This document shows positions 53,640 to 53,847 of a DNA stretch of 53,847 nt, piece after piece. The first letter of the stretch is position 1; each line of letters begins with the position of its first letter. Source of the DNA: Mycobacterium pinniadriaticum (lineage in GTDB: Bacteria; Actinomycetota; Actinomycetes; Mycobacteriales; Mycobacteriaceae); contig NZ_JAPJDO010000037.1 in assembly GCF_026242045.1 (NCBI RefSeq), forward strand, positions 1 through 53,847, in the 5' to 3' direction. The notes below the pieces were generated by a model that saw nothing but the letters and a program-made list of their open reading frames with translations, was not told where the DNA came from and ran no database searches. A program made the position numbers and the translations under genes.

Positions 53640-53847
53640 CTACCTGCTAAATCAGCGAACACGTCAAAATTTGAGTCGAGGCATTCTTACACTCGCACCC
53701 TGGCATGAGGGGTGGTTTCGAGAACGGCGTTCTGCGACTAGACGGCGCCTCTCTGTGTCAAGAGTCCGGTATCGGGGTCGGTTGTAGGGTGGCTGCTGGT
53801 AGGCCCGGGAAGTGACTTGTCCGAAGCGTCAGTGTGCGGGGTTTGAG

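Noticed and set aside
53756..53761. TTGACA on the minus strand as a -35 box for the acyltransferase gene
   Set aside because: No acceptable -10 hexamer 16-18 bases downstream, so a promoter cannot be placed.
1..53847. Insertion sequences, integrases, tRNA-borne att sites and CRISPR arrays
   Set aside because: No transposase or integrase motif, no regularly spaced direct repeats and no tRNA-like fold were noticed. Mosaic origin is therefore argued only from composition and order.

Overview
The window is high-GC actinobacterial DNA and is best read as a cell-envelope glycolipid locus of a mycobacterium (Mycobacterium/Mycolicibacterium type). The pointers are an MmpS-MmpL-MmpL export set, a PapA/WS-DGAT-like acyltransferase, five glycosyltransferases of the GPL/Rv1524 kind (N-terminal GTRGDVEP-like motif, C-terminal HHGG motif), two TylF-type sugar O-methyltransferases, frequent GTG/TTG starts and many 1-4 bp gene overlaps. 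No transposase, tRNA, rRNA, CRISPR array or transcription regulator was recognised. The genus is an inference; no species is claimed.

Layout. (1) 1-12253, plus strand: the 3' end of a PfaA-like gene (ACP-KR-DH), a PfaC-like megasynthase with an internal acyltransferase (KS-CLF-AT-DH-DH), then rmlA, rmlB and a fused rmlC-rmlD, coupled by tiny overlaps. This joins a PUFA-synthase-type acyl builder to a dedicated dTDP-L-rhamnose supply. (2) 12272-20439, minus strand: PapA-like acyltransferase, MmpS, MmpL, MmpL; the order mmpS-mmpL-mmpL is that of the glycopeptidolipid (GPL) transporter. (3) 20638-29406, mostly plus: a sulfotransferase, then two glycosyltransferase + TylF-methyltransferase pairs flanking two tandem Gfo/Idh/MocA oxidoreductases, with one alpha/beta hydrolase on the other strand. 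(4) 29442-39146: a GtrA-like membrane protein, a large polytopic membrane protein, a small lipoprotein, a coupled four-gene unit (nucleotide-sugar dehydrogenase, SDR epimerase, methyltransferase, GT2 polyprenyl-phosphate-sugar synthase-like), a second methyltransferase and a GMC oxidoreductase. (5) 39300-47775: three more GPL-type glycosyltransferases, a second nucleotide-sugar dehydrogenase + SDR pair and another polytopic membrane protein. (6) 47768-53639, minus: acyltransferase-3/SGNH protein, SDR epimerase and a DrrABC-like ABC exporter.

Inferred joint function: the Pfa-like synthase makes a long, possibly polyunsaturated acyl chain; Rml enzymes and the two dehydrogenase/SDR pairs make rhamnose and uronic-acid-derived or otherwise modified sugars; five GTs build an oligosaccharide decorated by methyl, acyl and perhaps sulfate groups; the MmpL pair and the DrrABC-like transporter move the lipid outward; and the GtrA/GT2/polytopic proteins may add sugars outside the membrane from polyprenyl-phosphate donors. 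No NRPS (mps), Pks5-type PKS, FadD/FAAL, PfaD enoyl reductase or phosphopantetheinyl transferase is visible, so this is neither a standard GPL nor a standard LOS locus within these limits. The left edge cuts the first gene, so the missing synthase parts may lie upstream.
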